Shown: piece after piece, positions 1 through 10,224 of the stretch | Layout: every line of letters starts with the position of its first letter | Numbering within the stretch: position 1 is the first letter of the stretch | NCBI GenBank assembly: GCA_000320605.2 | Contig: KB445800.1 | Span: 223,663-287,662, forward strand | Reading direction: 5' to 3' | DNA length: 64,000 bases | Origin: Gelatoporia subvermispora B | Lineage: Eukaryota; Basidiomycota; Agaricomycetes; Polyporales; Gelatoporiaceae | Translations under genes and position numbers: made by a program | The notes under the pieces: model-generated | Database searches by the model: none | Told to the model about the DNA's origin: nothing | Seen by the model: the letters and a program-made list of their open reading frames with translations, nothing else

Positions 1-1504
1 CTGACGAAGTGCGCACATTCTTTGTTTGCACGGAGATGTATGTACAAGTACAGTAGTCGTTTTACCGAACCCTTGAAGTCTTTATGAGACCGAGAGAAAG
101 AAAATTCTGCACGCCTACACCACGCGGGCTTTGGACAATGTCAATGGTATTCCGACTAACAGAACACAATCTGGAGCTATTCTCAAAACCTCAGCAAGCT
201 CAACAATCTAAAAACCTGCCCGAGTGCAAAATAGTAACAAATGTGTCATTTCTTAGTCCGAGGATGGCATCACAACGATGGCGATTGCCCACGGCGAGGT
301 CGAATGTTTGTGACCCAATTCAGTTGCGATGGGAAAGTTCTACATCATCTGCATCATCACCCGATTTCGAAGCTGTGGAGCCACGTTTGTACTGTACTTA
401 CAAACGTTGCCATGTTGATATGACTGGTCCCAGATGGATTCCGGATATGCGATGATTATTGGATCAGTAGTTCAGCCAGGGCGCGAGACGATGTCGCACG
501 ACTCCAACACAGTTATGATGCGTAGCAGACCAAAGACAGACATCGAAACACCTCGGAAAGGTGAACAAATGCACTGTGAAGCAAATAAAATTTCCCGAAT
601 GCGTGGAAGCCTGCCCCATTGCGATATGTCACCCATCTGTAATTTCACAAACTTGGGACCTGTGTTCCTACGAATCGGCAGATACGGCTGTGTTCTGAGA
701 TGCGGATGTGCCGTGGCGAGCTCTGGCAGCGTGCGCATGGTGCACCGCCACCGTGCTCGTGGGTATGACAGCTTGGGGAAATCTCCACGGATGAGAACTT
801 ATCGTTGTGTTGACAAATTACGCAAACACCAGCAATCGTCATTAAACAGATGGTTGAGCCGCAATCAACTAGTTGTATAGATGGCGATTGCGGGCGCACT
901 CAGTCGTTTATTCGAAAACGCACGCATGAGACGACGTAAGAGACATTGTCCTTGTACAGTAATCACTCATCAAAGGGCTTTGGTGTGCATCCGCTCCCGC
1001 TCGTTAGAGAAGAAGTGTACACACTGCGTCATCTTCGTTTCCCATCTAGTGCTTAAAGTTCTCGAGTTTCGATCACAGGATATTCACCAGGAATGTACGA
1101 ATACATTTGGCAGCGAATTGCACATCCTGCTCAGTATATGTCAGGGTTGACTCGAGCTGACTACTATAAGCTCGTCGGAGAGATCAAGAGGAAGCTACAA
1201 GAAATTCGTTCCCCAGGGCATTGAGCGCACCACTTTATTAATGGGGCCTTGACGAACTCAGGGGCAATCATGCTCCAGTCGGGACTCGTTGTAAGATTTG
1301 CGTATATTGTTGTACCACTATGATGGATGTACAAGACTGGACGGAGGGATGGATAAATCTCACAAGAAATTCTCAGAAGGGACGCCACTGATGGCTGCGA
1401 AGTCCCTTGGGCCTTGGCAAGTTGGCGTGCTCCCACCACAAGCGCCACTGACCCCGATCTAGGCGTCTGATAGCTGAGCGCTGAGCGCTGAGCCCTCGGC
1501 CAAT

Positions 1505-2106
1505 AGGGGCGGTCAAGATAGACCGCTGACCGCTGCCCCTGCTGAGGCGCCTCATGCACGTGAGGTTCCCGCGCCCCAGCACGTGGTGAACGGCACGTCG
1601 GCGCGCCCGACAGCTCCCAACAGGCACGAATGCGATGTGAGGTAGTCGGGGTTCGCGGGAATCGTTCCTGACACGAACAAATATCACACCGTCACACTAC
1701 ATCGCAACACCGCTGTCGCGTCGAATCGTGTTTGCGTTCGCTTTGCGATGCCGATATATGACTGTCACAAGTTGCTGTGATAATTGTCGATACTCTCTTT
1801 TCGACGTTTTCTCTGTGATATAAACGGCGACCTATACACAGCTGTTCGCACAAATTTTGCACAGGAATTTGGTTACATCAGCGTAAAGTGTAGATTCATT
1901 TGAGAACACCAATCTGCAGGGGCAGATGAATAACGATGAAATACCAGTGACTGCAATGTTTTTTTTGCCTTGACATCGCATAGCGGTACTTCCCGCCGTG
2001 CCGTGGCATCAGCTGTGCCGCCTTCACGTGCTGAAGTGCGAGAACCTCACGTGCCCTAGGCGTCTCAGCAGCGAGCAGCGGTCAGCGGTCTATCTTGACC
2101 GCCCCT
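1505..2106. mobile_element. Foldback / MITE-like element with long terminal inverted repeats
   Basis: The sequence at about 1505-1640 returns as its reverse complement at about 1980-2106. The outermost about 30 nt (AGGGGCGGTCAAGATAGACC and onward) match almost perfectly, and patchier similarity continues inward, including shared CACGTGAGGTTC and CACGTG blocks. The ends abut AAT on both sides, or a TA dinucleotide if the first base is excluded, either of which could be a target-site duplication. There is no transposase frame inside. This is what a non-autonomous DNA transposon looks like. The superfamily cannot be assigned from the termini alone. Confidence 0.7.
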
Positions 2107-3799
2107 AATGAGAACCACCACGACCAGGAAGATCTCAAGTACTATCACTTACCAGCCTTTGCAAAGGGTTCCACTCGGTGACCTGTAGTAGGCGCAGAAT
2201 ATATTCGCTCGTCCTGTGACTTTGGATTCGTGTGCAGAATTTTCTTGTGTATCTTCTGGTCTCGGTCCGACACCAATCTGAGGGCTGGTTCTGCTGTCGG
2301 AATGTTTCCGGATGGACGACCTCAGAAGACACCCCTATTACAAAATTCTGTCACGAGCGGTCACGTCGGCACGTCGAGACTCCGCCTCGGCAGCCAGCGC
2401 TTCAACTATCCGCGGTTCATCTGCGTAAGTTCCCTTTGACTATGTTATCTACATTGGATTCCGAGTCTGATGCGAATTGCCAGTGTCCAACATTGCTCAA
2501 GAACTGTATGGGTATGGTACGCTAGGGTATTGACTAAAGGTATGCTGCATTACAGGGTATCCACCCGGGATTGAATATGTATTAGTATCCGTGTTCGGAA
2601 AAAATGCTCGTCAGCGCGCGTTGCCTCACTTGCAAAAGTCGCAGCCACCGCGGATCAACGGAGTTCTAAACCGTCACTCTGCGCCACCAGCAAGTCACCC
2701 CTTCCTTCACAAATATTGTGTCCAGCTCTAACATGGTTAGTTGACGCAGATCGGGCCCTTTAGCATGATTCTTTTCGATAGGAAACCTCACATGAATAGA
2801 CCTGTTTCGAAACGACTTGGGCGACGACTTTGGCCCTCGGCTAATGCGCGCTATGAGCCCTGATTGGTCAGATCATAGCTTAGCGACCGTGATCAAACCG
2901 TGCCCAAACTTTTCGAAAGATCCCTAATGAAGCCGAGAGCTGCCGGTGCAATAGTGATGGATAGATCTCATTATCAGTTTTGATGTAGAGCTTACACTCC
3001 TTTGAAAAACGTCGTTGATATCACTCCGTATCCTCACCATCTCACGCCGAGAAATTTCTGAGTGGTAGATAATGTTCACAATCTACTAATGCATTTATAT
3101 TTTTGACTCCGAGACTGAATGTGCCAGTGTGGGAGGAGCTATAGTCGAATTTTTAAGAGGTTGCGGCTTTGCAAAAGGAGGTAACTGATAGTAAGTACTC
3201 AAGCTTCAAGCTTCAAGCCTCATGACTCGATTCGCTGTGAGCTTCGAGCTTTCAGCCCTCTGGATCGTGATGCCGTCAATGGCATTCTCAGACATAACCA
3301 CGAATAACTATCACTTCCAATTCCTCATACTAGGGATGTGTCAGCACTCTCGTACTTCCCCCGCCTCAGCAGGAGTGGCGGGTCAAGGGGCGAGGGGCGC
3401 TGCGGCAGGAGAATGTTCTCGGTACCTCCGGCTAAGATGTGTGTTTTTGCTTACGTCGGATGCAACCGCCGAGTTGGCACAGAGTGGCACACTAGATATT
3501 GATAACATTACTCGGATGATGTGGTCTCGCAACGTGCCGGAAACTCTCACGCGTGGCTTTCTTGCACTGGACTCTGGCTTTGCTCTAGCTAGTCGCGCTT
3601 AGTGCAGGGTTTACTATCAAGGTACAACGTGCTTTGCTCAATCCACCCGAAAAAATTCGAATGCGAGAGTGACCTTGATGTCGAAACTTTGTGGCGCAGA
3701 TCAGAGTCATCAGACAGGGGAGAGACGATCGTCACCCAGAGGGGTTTGGCGGGTGTTTGCGCCCAGTAACAGCCGGCGCCCAGAGGCGCATGCGACTAC

Positions 3800-4501
3800 T
3801 GGATGACTTTCCGTAAGGATTTACAGCCCTAGCGCGCGCTCTAAACTGCCGAGCGGGCCTTCAAAGCATTTAGAACCGCGCGCGCCGTATCCGTAGTGCA
3901 TTTGGTCCTAAATCTGATACATCTCCGGATGCACACTACTCGATATCTCCCGGGTCAGTCTTAGACGACTTTTCTGCTGAAAAACGTTCAAATTGTATTC
4001 GACTTGGTGCACGAGGGTAATTGAGAAGATATTGATATATTTGGAAGTCACGAACAGTGATAGTAGCAGTATGAGATTGAGATATGTTGTCCGTGTCTCG
4101 ACATTACCTCTTTTGAAGGGATGCCACAAAACACCGACACGAAATTATAGCACACACGATGAGCTACGGGAGGATAGCCATTATGGTAGCGATTGAGTGC
4201 CTCAGAGGGGTGTTCACGCTCAAGTAGCTGCGGCAATTCCAGTTTGTGCAGCTGCAAAGAAAGTCACCATGTGGAATAACCTCCGAATTTGGTTGGAGCG
4301 TAGTGATTGCCGATCGGCTACGAGGTTTACAGCTCGATTTTGAACTAGAAAGAGGGGTCCCACCCCCTTGCTAGATTCTGCATCTACGACGCACTCTCCC
4401 CATCAGCGGAGCTCGAAGTGCGGACGGCACCTCGGCCATCAGGTGAATCTGGGGATTTAGAGTCGCTGAGAGAGCTCCAAATCCTTACGGAAAGTCATCC
4501 A
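3800..4501. repeat. Perfect 23-nt inverted repeat pair, 3800-3822 and 4479-4501
   Basis: The word TGGATGACTTTCCGTAAGGA plus TTT at 3800-3822 recurs as an exact reverse complement at 4479-4501. Similarity does not clearly extend beyond the 23 bases. The pair brackets about 700 bp without a gene. It may be the worn termini of an old element, or a stem-forming relic. Confidence 0.45.
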
Positions 4502-4686
4502 CTGGGACTCGGGAGGGCTAGACATCAGAAACGAGTAGGCTTCCCGTGTGGCAGATGGCAGATGCATGACAGCTGTGGCTGGGCAAGGTAAACCCCTCAT
4601 AAATCCCGTGGTCCTGTGATAGGCGAGCCCGTACGCGACCGTGATCAGACCCCCGCCTATTTCGCACCCCCCGCAGAGCTCGCGCA

Positions 4687-6975
4687 ATGGACAACGTCCT
4701 TCTCGCATACCTGCTTTTCGCGGTGCTCGCGGTGCTTGTCACTCATCGCTATGTCAAGCATCGCTCAATCAGGCATATCAGGGGGCCACCTGCTCTGAGC
4801 TGGCTATTTGGCACGTCAAGTACAATCCAAATGAAACAAATGAAAGTCTGATGTTTTTGCAGGCCACTCATTGTCAATAGGATATCAGGATCAAGTAGGC
4901 GATCAAGACTTTGCTTGGATCAGGGAATACGGTACTGTGTGGCGCACGAAGGGCTGCTGGGGAGTAAGTCGTGTTTCTGAATGACGACAAATCACACTCA
5001 CGAGGATGCTTTATAGCGAGATATTCTCTATGTTGCAGATCCTAAGGCAAGTTCTGGAGAGCTTGATCAGAACACTACGTTAACTTGAAGGACGTAGGCC
5101 TTGCAACACATCTTTCACAAGTCGGGATATCACTATCCGAAGTCCATTGAAGCAAGACAGATAACCCGGCAATTAGCCGGGGAGGGTATCTTGTACGTGG
5201 AAGGTATGCCTGATTTATACATTGAACCTCAATTCAAGTCTAAACTTGTTGCCCCCCTCGTAGGTGCCGATCATGCACGGAACAGAAAGATTATGAATCC
5301 TGCGTTCACCGCAGCTCAGCTGCGGACGTTCATGCCCCTCTTTCGCCGCTCCGCAATCAAGGTACTAGTTCTGTGGCGCAATGCGCAGAACTTTGTCTGA
5401 CGTACGTTCTATAGCTTAGCGAGAAATGGAAGGAGCAGCTGCGTGTAGCGAGCGCCGAAGCGGACCGCACTGTCAACATTATCAGCTGGCTAGCTAGGAC
5501 CACCCTAGATGTGATCGGCGAAGGTCCGAGTCTGCCTGACTGCACTTGGGACATCTGATGACACAGCACTGCTATAGCTGCATTTGACTACCAATGTGGC
5601 GCTTTAGATGATTCGAAGAACGAGGTGATGGAGGCATACAGGAATATGTTGTATGTAGAGCACCTCCCAAGTTGTTTGGTATCCGGTGGTGTACTGATTG
5701 ATCCATAGCTCGGATTCCTTCCTGTTCCCGACGAAGGCGACGATTCTGTTCCGCTCAGTATGGAAGTTCATTCCAGACAACATTCTGCGCTTCGTCGAGT
5801 ATCTGCCTACGCGCGAGAACACGCGTTTTCGCCGCACACTCAAGGTTGTCAGCCGTCTCTCAGCCGGGCTCATCGCGGAGAAGACCGAAGCGTGTCTCTC
5901 TGGGAAGGACGAGAATAAGCGAGACATCATGAGCATCCTCGGTATGTCTGATAATCATGGACAAGTGAGTCAAGTGGGCAGGATCATGACGTCTGAGGTA
6001 GTGAAGGCGAACGCGTCCGAAGACCCTCGGACGCGCTTGAGTGACAAGGAAATGATCTCGCAGATGGCTACATTCCTACTTGCCGGTACGTCTTCCGTGC
6101 GTCCACGAAGCTCGATATAGGATAATTGACATCGTTCAGGCCATGAGACAACGGCATCCTCGCTGACCTGGCTGTTCTGGGAGCTTGCAAAGTATCCGGA
6201 GTGGCAAGACAAGCTCCGGGAGGAGATTGCGTGCATCCGCGACCGTGTTACCGCGCGCGGTGATACCGATTTCACCATTGCCGACTACGACGCGATGTCG
6301 AATGTTCTCGCAGCTATGAAGGTACCTGCCATCATCCTGCCCTTCTTCACCAAAGTATACCATTTTTTCGTAGGAATCCATACGCCTGCACCCAATCGTC
6401 CACACACTTGCACGGATCGCAGGGCGCGAAGACGTCGTCCCTCTGTCTCAGCCTGCGATATCGACCAAGGGAGAGCTTATCTCCGAGATTCCCATCAGTG
6501 CTGGCCAAGACATTCTCATATCCGTCTGTGGCTACAACCGACTGAAAGAGGTCTGGGGTGAGGATGCAGACGAATTTAACCCTACGCGCTTCTTGACCCC
6601 GAAGGAGGGTCAGGTAACTGTCGGCGTCTTCGCGAACGTGTGAGTACTCGGTCACGTGCTCGCCTTGATGGAGAGTATTGAACGATACACAGGCTAAGCT
6701 TCAGTGGTGGACTGCGTGGGTGTATCGGGTGGCGCTTCTCGTATGTGCTTAGTGGCCATATGAACTTAGCAGAACTTGACGAAGCTTATCGCAGGATTCT
6801 CGAGATGCAAGCTATCTTGGTCGAGCTGCTGGAGAATTTCGAATTTGCAGTCCCCGACGACAAGCCCGAGATTCAGCGCGTGCCTGCTGGACTCATGATG
6901 CCAATGATTAGAAACAAGATGCATCTCGGCACACAGATGCCACTGAAGATCTCGGTGGTTGGTGGACTGGCTTAA
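4687..6975 (+). CDS. Cytochrome P450 monooxygenase (CYP5144-like)
   Basis: A membrane-anchored microsomal P450 oxidising an unknown substrate. The first about 20 residues form a hydrophobic anchor, followed by a basic stretch and the proline hinge RGPPALSWLFG. I can splice 13 exons across 12 introns of about 50-65 nt into one frame. The I-helix AGHETTAS is assembled across the intron near 6085-6139. The ExxR motif is ESIR and the heme loop is FSGGLRGCIGWRF with its axial Cys. The protein ends at TAA in 6973-6975 and is about normal length. Two junctions need GC rather than GT donors: intron 1 (4811-4862, GCACGT) and intron 3 (5047-5097, GCAAGT). With these splices the frame reads the expected FGHSLS and DPKALQ. 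The architecture resembles the basidiomycete CYP5144 group; the family name is from memory and the substrate is unknown. Confidence 0.88.
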
Positions 6976-7260
6976 GGACAATAAGATTTACCTATTCTGT
7001 ACATGTATTGCGGCCATCTTTAGAAGGCGGGCGTACGGTTAGCGTTGTCAACAAGTAATTTTGTTGGATCGATATGGCTACAATAATGGATGTGGCCAAT
7101 GAATACAGCTGCGGCAGCGAAGAGTGTGCTACAAATTAGTCCGATAATCTATTCTACAGCCTGGCCACATGTGCAAGGCAACATTCAATGGTGCTACAAC
7201 AACAATCCAGTCCGTAATTATTCATTTGATCTTCGTACGTGTGCCCGATGTGAGTGTAAT

Positions 7261-7884
7261 CTAGGCGTCTGAAGACGCAGCAGAAGAGGTAGATGCGCGT
7301 CTGCTACCGGCTCCGCGCGGGACAATGCGGTAAGGGTGCACGCGCGCGCCCTTAGAGAGGCGGCGCTGCGAGTGCCGGAGCTGCTCCATTGCTTCGCCGA
7401 CTACGAGGAATGCCTTCCCGCGTCGTGCTGTTTCTGTCGGCGACGTCGGTGATAGAGAGCGGGAGCGGGAGGAGTCTTCCGAAACGGGTGAGAGCAAAAG
7501 CGGAGGTACGACAACGATGGCGTTCGCTTGTTCGAATGTTGTACGCACAAGGCAGAAGTTGGTGCCCGGGAAGGGGAAGGATGGTAGGGCAATGGGTGCA
7601 CGCTCCGTCGGGGAAGATGACCGAGAGGAAGATGTAATTTCTGAAGAGATCGATGCGTTGCGAGGGCGCAGATGGCTCGAGAGAGGACGAGAAATTCTCG
7701 GAGTCTGTTCAAGCTGGATTAGTAACTATCCGAAATATGGCATGCTCGCACATACTCGGAGATCGTCAAGGTCGTTAAGATCGTCCATCACCGGACGGCG
7801 ACGGCGGATATCAAGCAGGGCCAGGGTATGAATTGACGGGAGAGTGGGGCGAGCATCATTGGATTGCGAGCTCTGGGATGCCAT
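7261..7884 (-). CDS. Conserved-looking small Ser-rich protein, unknown function
   Basis: Not recognised. The ATG at 7884 (MASQSSQSNDARPTLPSIHT) opens exon 1, which ends in an acidic DDLNDLDDLR stretch. One intron of about 50 nt follows (GTATGTGCG...AACAG), then an uninterrupted exon to a TAG at 7261. The second half is Ser/Pro-rich. Near the C-terminus lies the more structured block GKAFLVVGEAMEQLRH, then a basic segment (RRLSKGARVHPYR) and a Ser/Ala tail. A TATATA motif lies on the same strand near 8011-8018. About 190 residues, with no signal peptide or membrane segment. It is convergent with the P450, 285 bp away. The consistent splice and low-complexity/structured alternation support a real gene. 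Confidence 0.6.
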
Positions 7885-8641
7885 TGATACAGTTGGGTAT
7901 GACGAGAGAAGATGCTTCTAGGACGAGCAGGTTCAAAACAAGTCGAGAGCGATTATGTAGCAGCAGGATATTCAAGATGATGGTCCACCAGGGTACCAAA
8001 GGCGCTGCCTTATATATGAAGAATAATATGGAGTAAGGGGGTATCGAGTGGAGCTGGGATCCAAGAGGCCAGGAGACTGAGGCAGTGCAGAGAGCGGGTG
8101 GCAGAACCCGTCACATCCAGCCACATTTTATGGATCAACGTTCGGAAGCATTACGTGCGCTCAATCGAGCCAAGAGACTTGCCGGCAGACAGAGCACAAT
8201 AATCATAGTGCTCGGGTAAGAAATCCGTTGTCCTCAGGCAGCAAAACAACCAGGATTGCAGTGGCTCGGGCCATGGCCGCATTTGGGTACAATGAGTGTG
8301 GGCGCATTATTCGAGGCGCTTGTTGGGCAGGAGGACATCTTCCCGGCCACCGTCGGAGAAGTGGCATAGTTTCGGCTTGTCTCCCATCACCCGTGGAACA
8401 CGGTTGAAGTGTGCACAGACAACGTAGCAAAGTGATCAACAAGCAAAGTAGAAATCTCATGACGACAGTTGGCCCGGAAGGATACTCGTCGCGGTGACGC
8501 GAATCATGCAGACCAAATTGGGACAGCGCATAGAGATTCACACGATCACGCCTCACTACTTTACTTACGTAATAAAATTCTCCCCGCAAACCTTTTGTTC
8601 GTGAACAAGCAAGACTGAGTGTACAACCTTCAATCCTCCAC
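7885..8641. promoter_or_regulatory. Shared upstream region of the Ser-rich gene and RPAC2
   Basis: About 757 bp between divergently transcribed genes. The minus-strand gene has a TATATA motif near 8011-8018. I see no clear TATA box close to the RPAC2 start. No other gene is apparent. Confidence 0.35.
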
Positions 8642-9431
8642 ATGGCAGACTCAACGCCAAAGATCAAAATTGTCCGTCTTCATCAAATCATGTCTTATTG
8701 TCATCCCAACGAGCAAGCGTCTGACTTCATTGTCTCACCCAGCTGAAGGGCGCAGAACCAGACTTGTCTGCAGCCACCTACCAAATTCACGACGAGTCGC
8801 ATACCCTAGGGAACGCGTTGCGATGGATGCTCATGAAAAAGTTCGTGATTTTGTCTCACTTTGCGTCCCCCTTTGCTTACCCGTCGCTGCTTAGCCCTAA
8901 AGTTGAGTTCTGTGGTTACAGGTGAGTTGCTCTCTTGGTCTTTGCGGGTAGACTGGTTTCCCAACTCCGCCACGGTCGCAAAAACTGGGCAATTGATCCT
9001 GGGGTGTCACCATGACGCCAACTGCGGACGCGCACCACGTTAAGAAATCACAGTACAGAGCGCAAGCTACGCGCCTGAACCCCCAACAAGACTTGGAGTC
9101 GGATAGCTTGCGCTCGCGGGACTATTGCCCCACCTATTGCCCTTCTGCTCTACTCCTTCGAGCTTTTACGAACGCCCCGACTTACGTGCTGCCATGCAGT
9201 GTCCCGCATCCTTCAGAAAATCACATCAACATGCGTATTCAGATGTACGGTACGTATTCCTCTCGTGTGATATGCAATTATGTTGTCTCAATTTCTCCAG
9301 ATAACTTGTCATCCCTCACTGCGCTTATAACTGCTCTGTCCAACCTCGATGACCTGTGCGGAACAGTTGAGGACGCCTACAAAAGTAGTCTCGCCACAGA
9401 CCCAATAGAGAGGTGGGATGAACAGAGCTGA
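8642..9431 (+). CDS. RPC19: DNA-directed RNA polymerases I and III subunit RPAC2 (RPC19/AC19)
   Basis: The small alpha-like subunit shared by RNA polymerases I and III; it pairs with AC40 in assembly of the nuclear enzymes. The spliced protein is about 120 residues, normal for the family. It contains the RPB3/RPB11-type dimerisation signature: HDESHTLGNALRWMLMKNP, then VEFCGY, then HPSENHINMRIQMY. The acidic C-terminus ends ERWDEQS at TGA 9429-9431. Four introns fit: after residue 10 (GTCCGT donor), after LMK, a longer one of about 270 nt after FCGY, and one inside QMYD. Exon joins restore the family sequence exactly. Confidence 0.93.
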
Positions 9432-9513
9432 TTGTATTTCTAGCTTGCTTTGGATTTCTCGTCGACGTTGACCTGCATGTATCATTATTCGTCTTCACAC
9501 TTGCTTTGAATAG

Positions 9514-9849
9514 ACTGCTTATCTGACGGGTTCAATATCTCATCAAACGCCCGTAATGCAAACCGCGTGGTACAACTGCTCTTCGCTGCGATCGCACGGC
9601 GCCTGCTCTCAGAGAACAGTTATCCCAGGTAAGCTTTCACGCATTCGCCGGTAGTTGACGTAACTGAGAAGACCTGGTCAGTTGTTCTGTTGCTCTTCAC
9701 GACACAAGTATGTTTTATGAACTGCGTTACTCTGCCTCTTTGACAGCGCTCCGTGGGCTGTGGACTGGACGCCGCACAATCTTCAATCATATATGTATGA
9801 CAATCATGACAAATTCATCACATGGAGTCAACGGATCGCGCCATATTAG
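9514..9849 (+). CDS. Possible exon pair of an unrecognised gene or relic
   Basis: Downstream of RPAC2, a stretch after an acceptor-like TAG at 9511-9513 reads DGFNISSNARNANRVVQLLF in one frame and ends at a GTAAGC donor. After an acceptor near 9746, another stretch reads APWAVDWTPHNLQSYMY and runs to TAG 9847-9849. Both look protein-like, but I cannot join them in one frame without a phase clash, and no ATG is evident. It could be the 3' part of a decayed gene. Family not recognised. Confidence 0.25.
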
Positions 9850-10170
9850 CAAAGATTCACCTTGCATGCTCTCGTTTTCTAAGCGATGCTTCGCGGGTAT
9901 ATTTTTGTACGCTGCTATGTGCTCCTCACCTACCTACGTCAGGCACATCGAGATGCATGACTTGGTCCTCTCAGCAAGAATCTCGGGTATTATCAGGTGA
10001 GCGCTTGGCATCCTGCAAGCTGGGGGTCTAGCCACTCCTTCAATCAGTATTCATAGCATGTGCCATGTGTCGACGCGGGGTCCGTCTTCGATTGAAGCAT
10101 CAGAATCGATCGGTCTTCATTAGTCCATGCGTTCGTACAACACGGCGGTCCGTCGACTGGTAGCAGCTCG

Positions 10171-10177
10171 TATAAAA
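10171..10177 (+). promoter_or_regulatory. TATA box of the sedolisin gene
   Basis: TATAAAA lies 54 bp upstream of the ATG at 10225, spacing typical of short-leader secreted-enzyme genes in fungi. Confidence 0.6.
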
Positions 10178-10224
10178 CCCGCCGGCATACGACCCTCTAT
10201 ATCTCCGGGCTCAACCTCGCCGAC

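Larger units (their letters stand above)
1..4686. other. Gene-poor region at window start
   Basis: No reading frame here resembles a known protein, and none shows a convincing exon series. The open frames are short and overlap on both strands without splice logic. The region contains the foldback element at 1505-2106, a short GCTGAGC-type tandem run near 1475-1495, a short AAGCTTC tandem near 3200-3220, and a 23-nt inverted repeat at 3800-3822 and 4479-4501. It is most likely decayed repeat-rich intergenic DNA. Confidence 0.5.

Noticed and set aside
3222..3602. 126-codon ORF
   Set aside because: No motif, no splice support, mixed composition in a gene-poor region.
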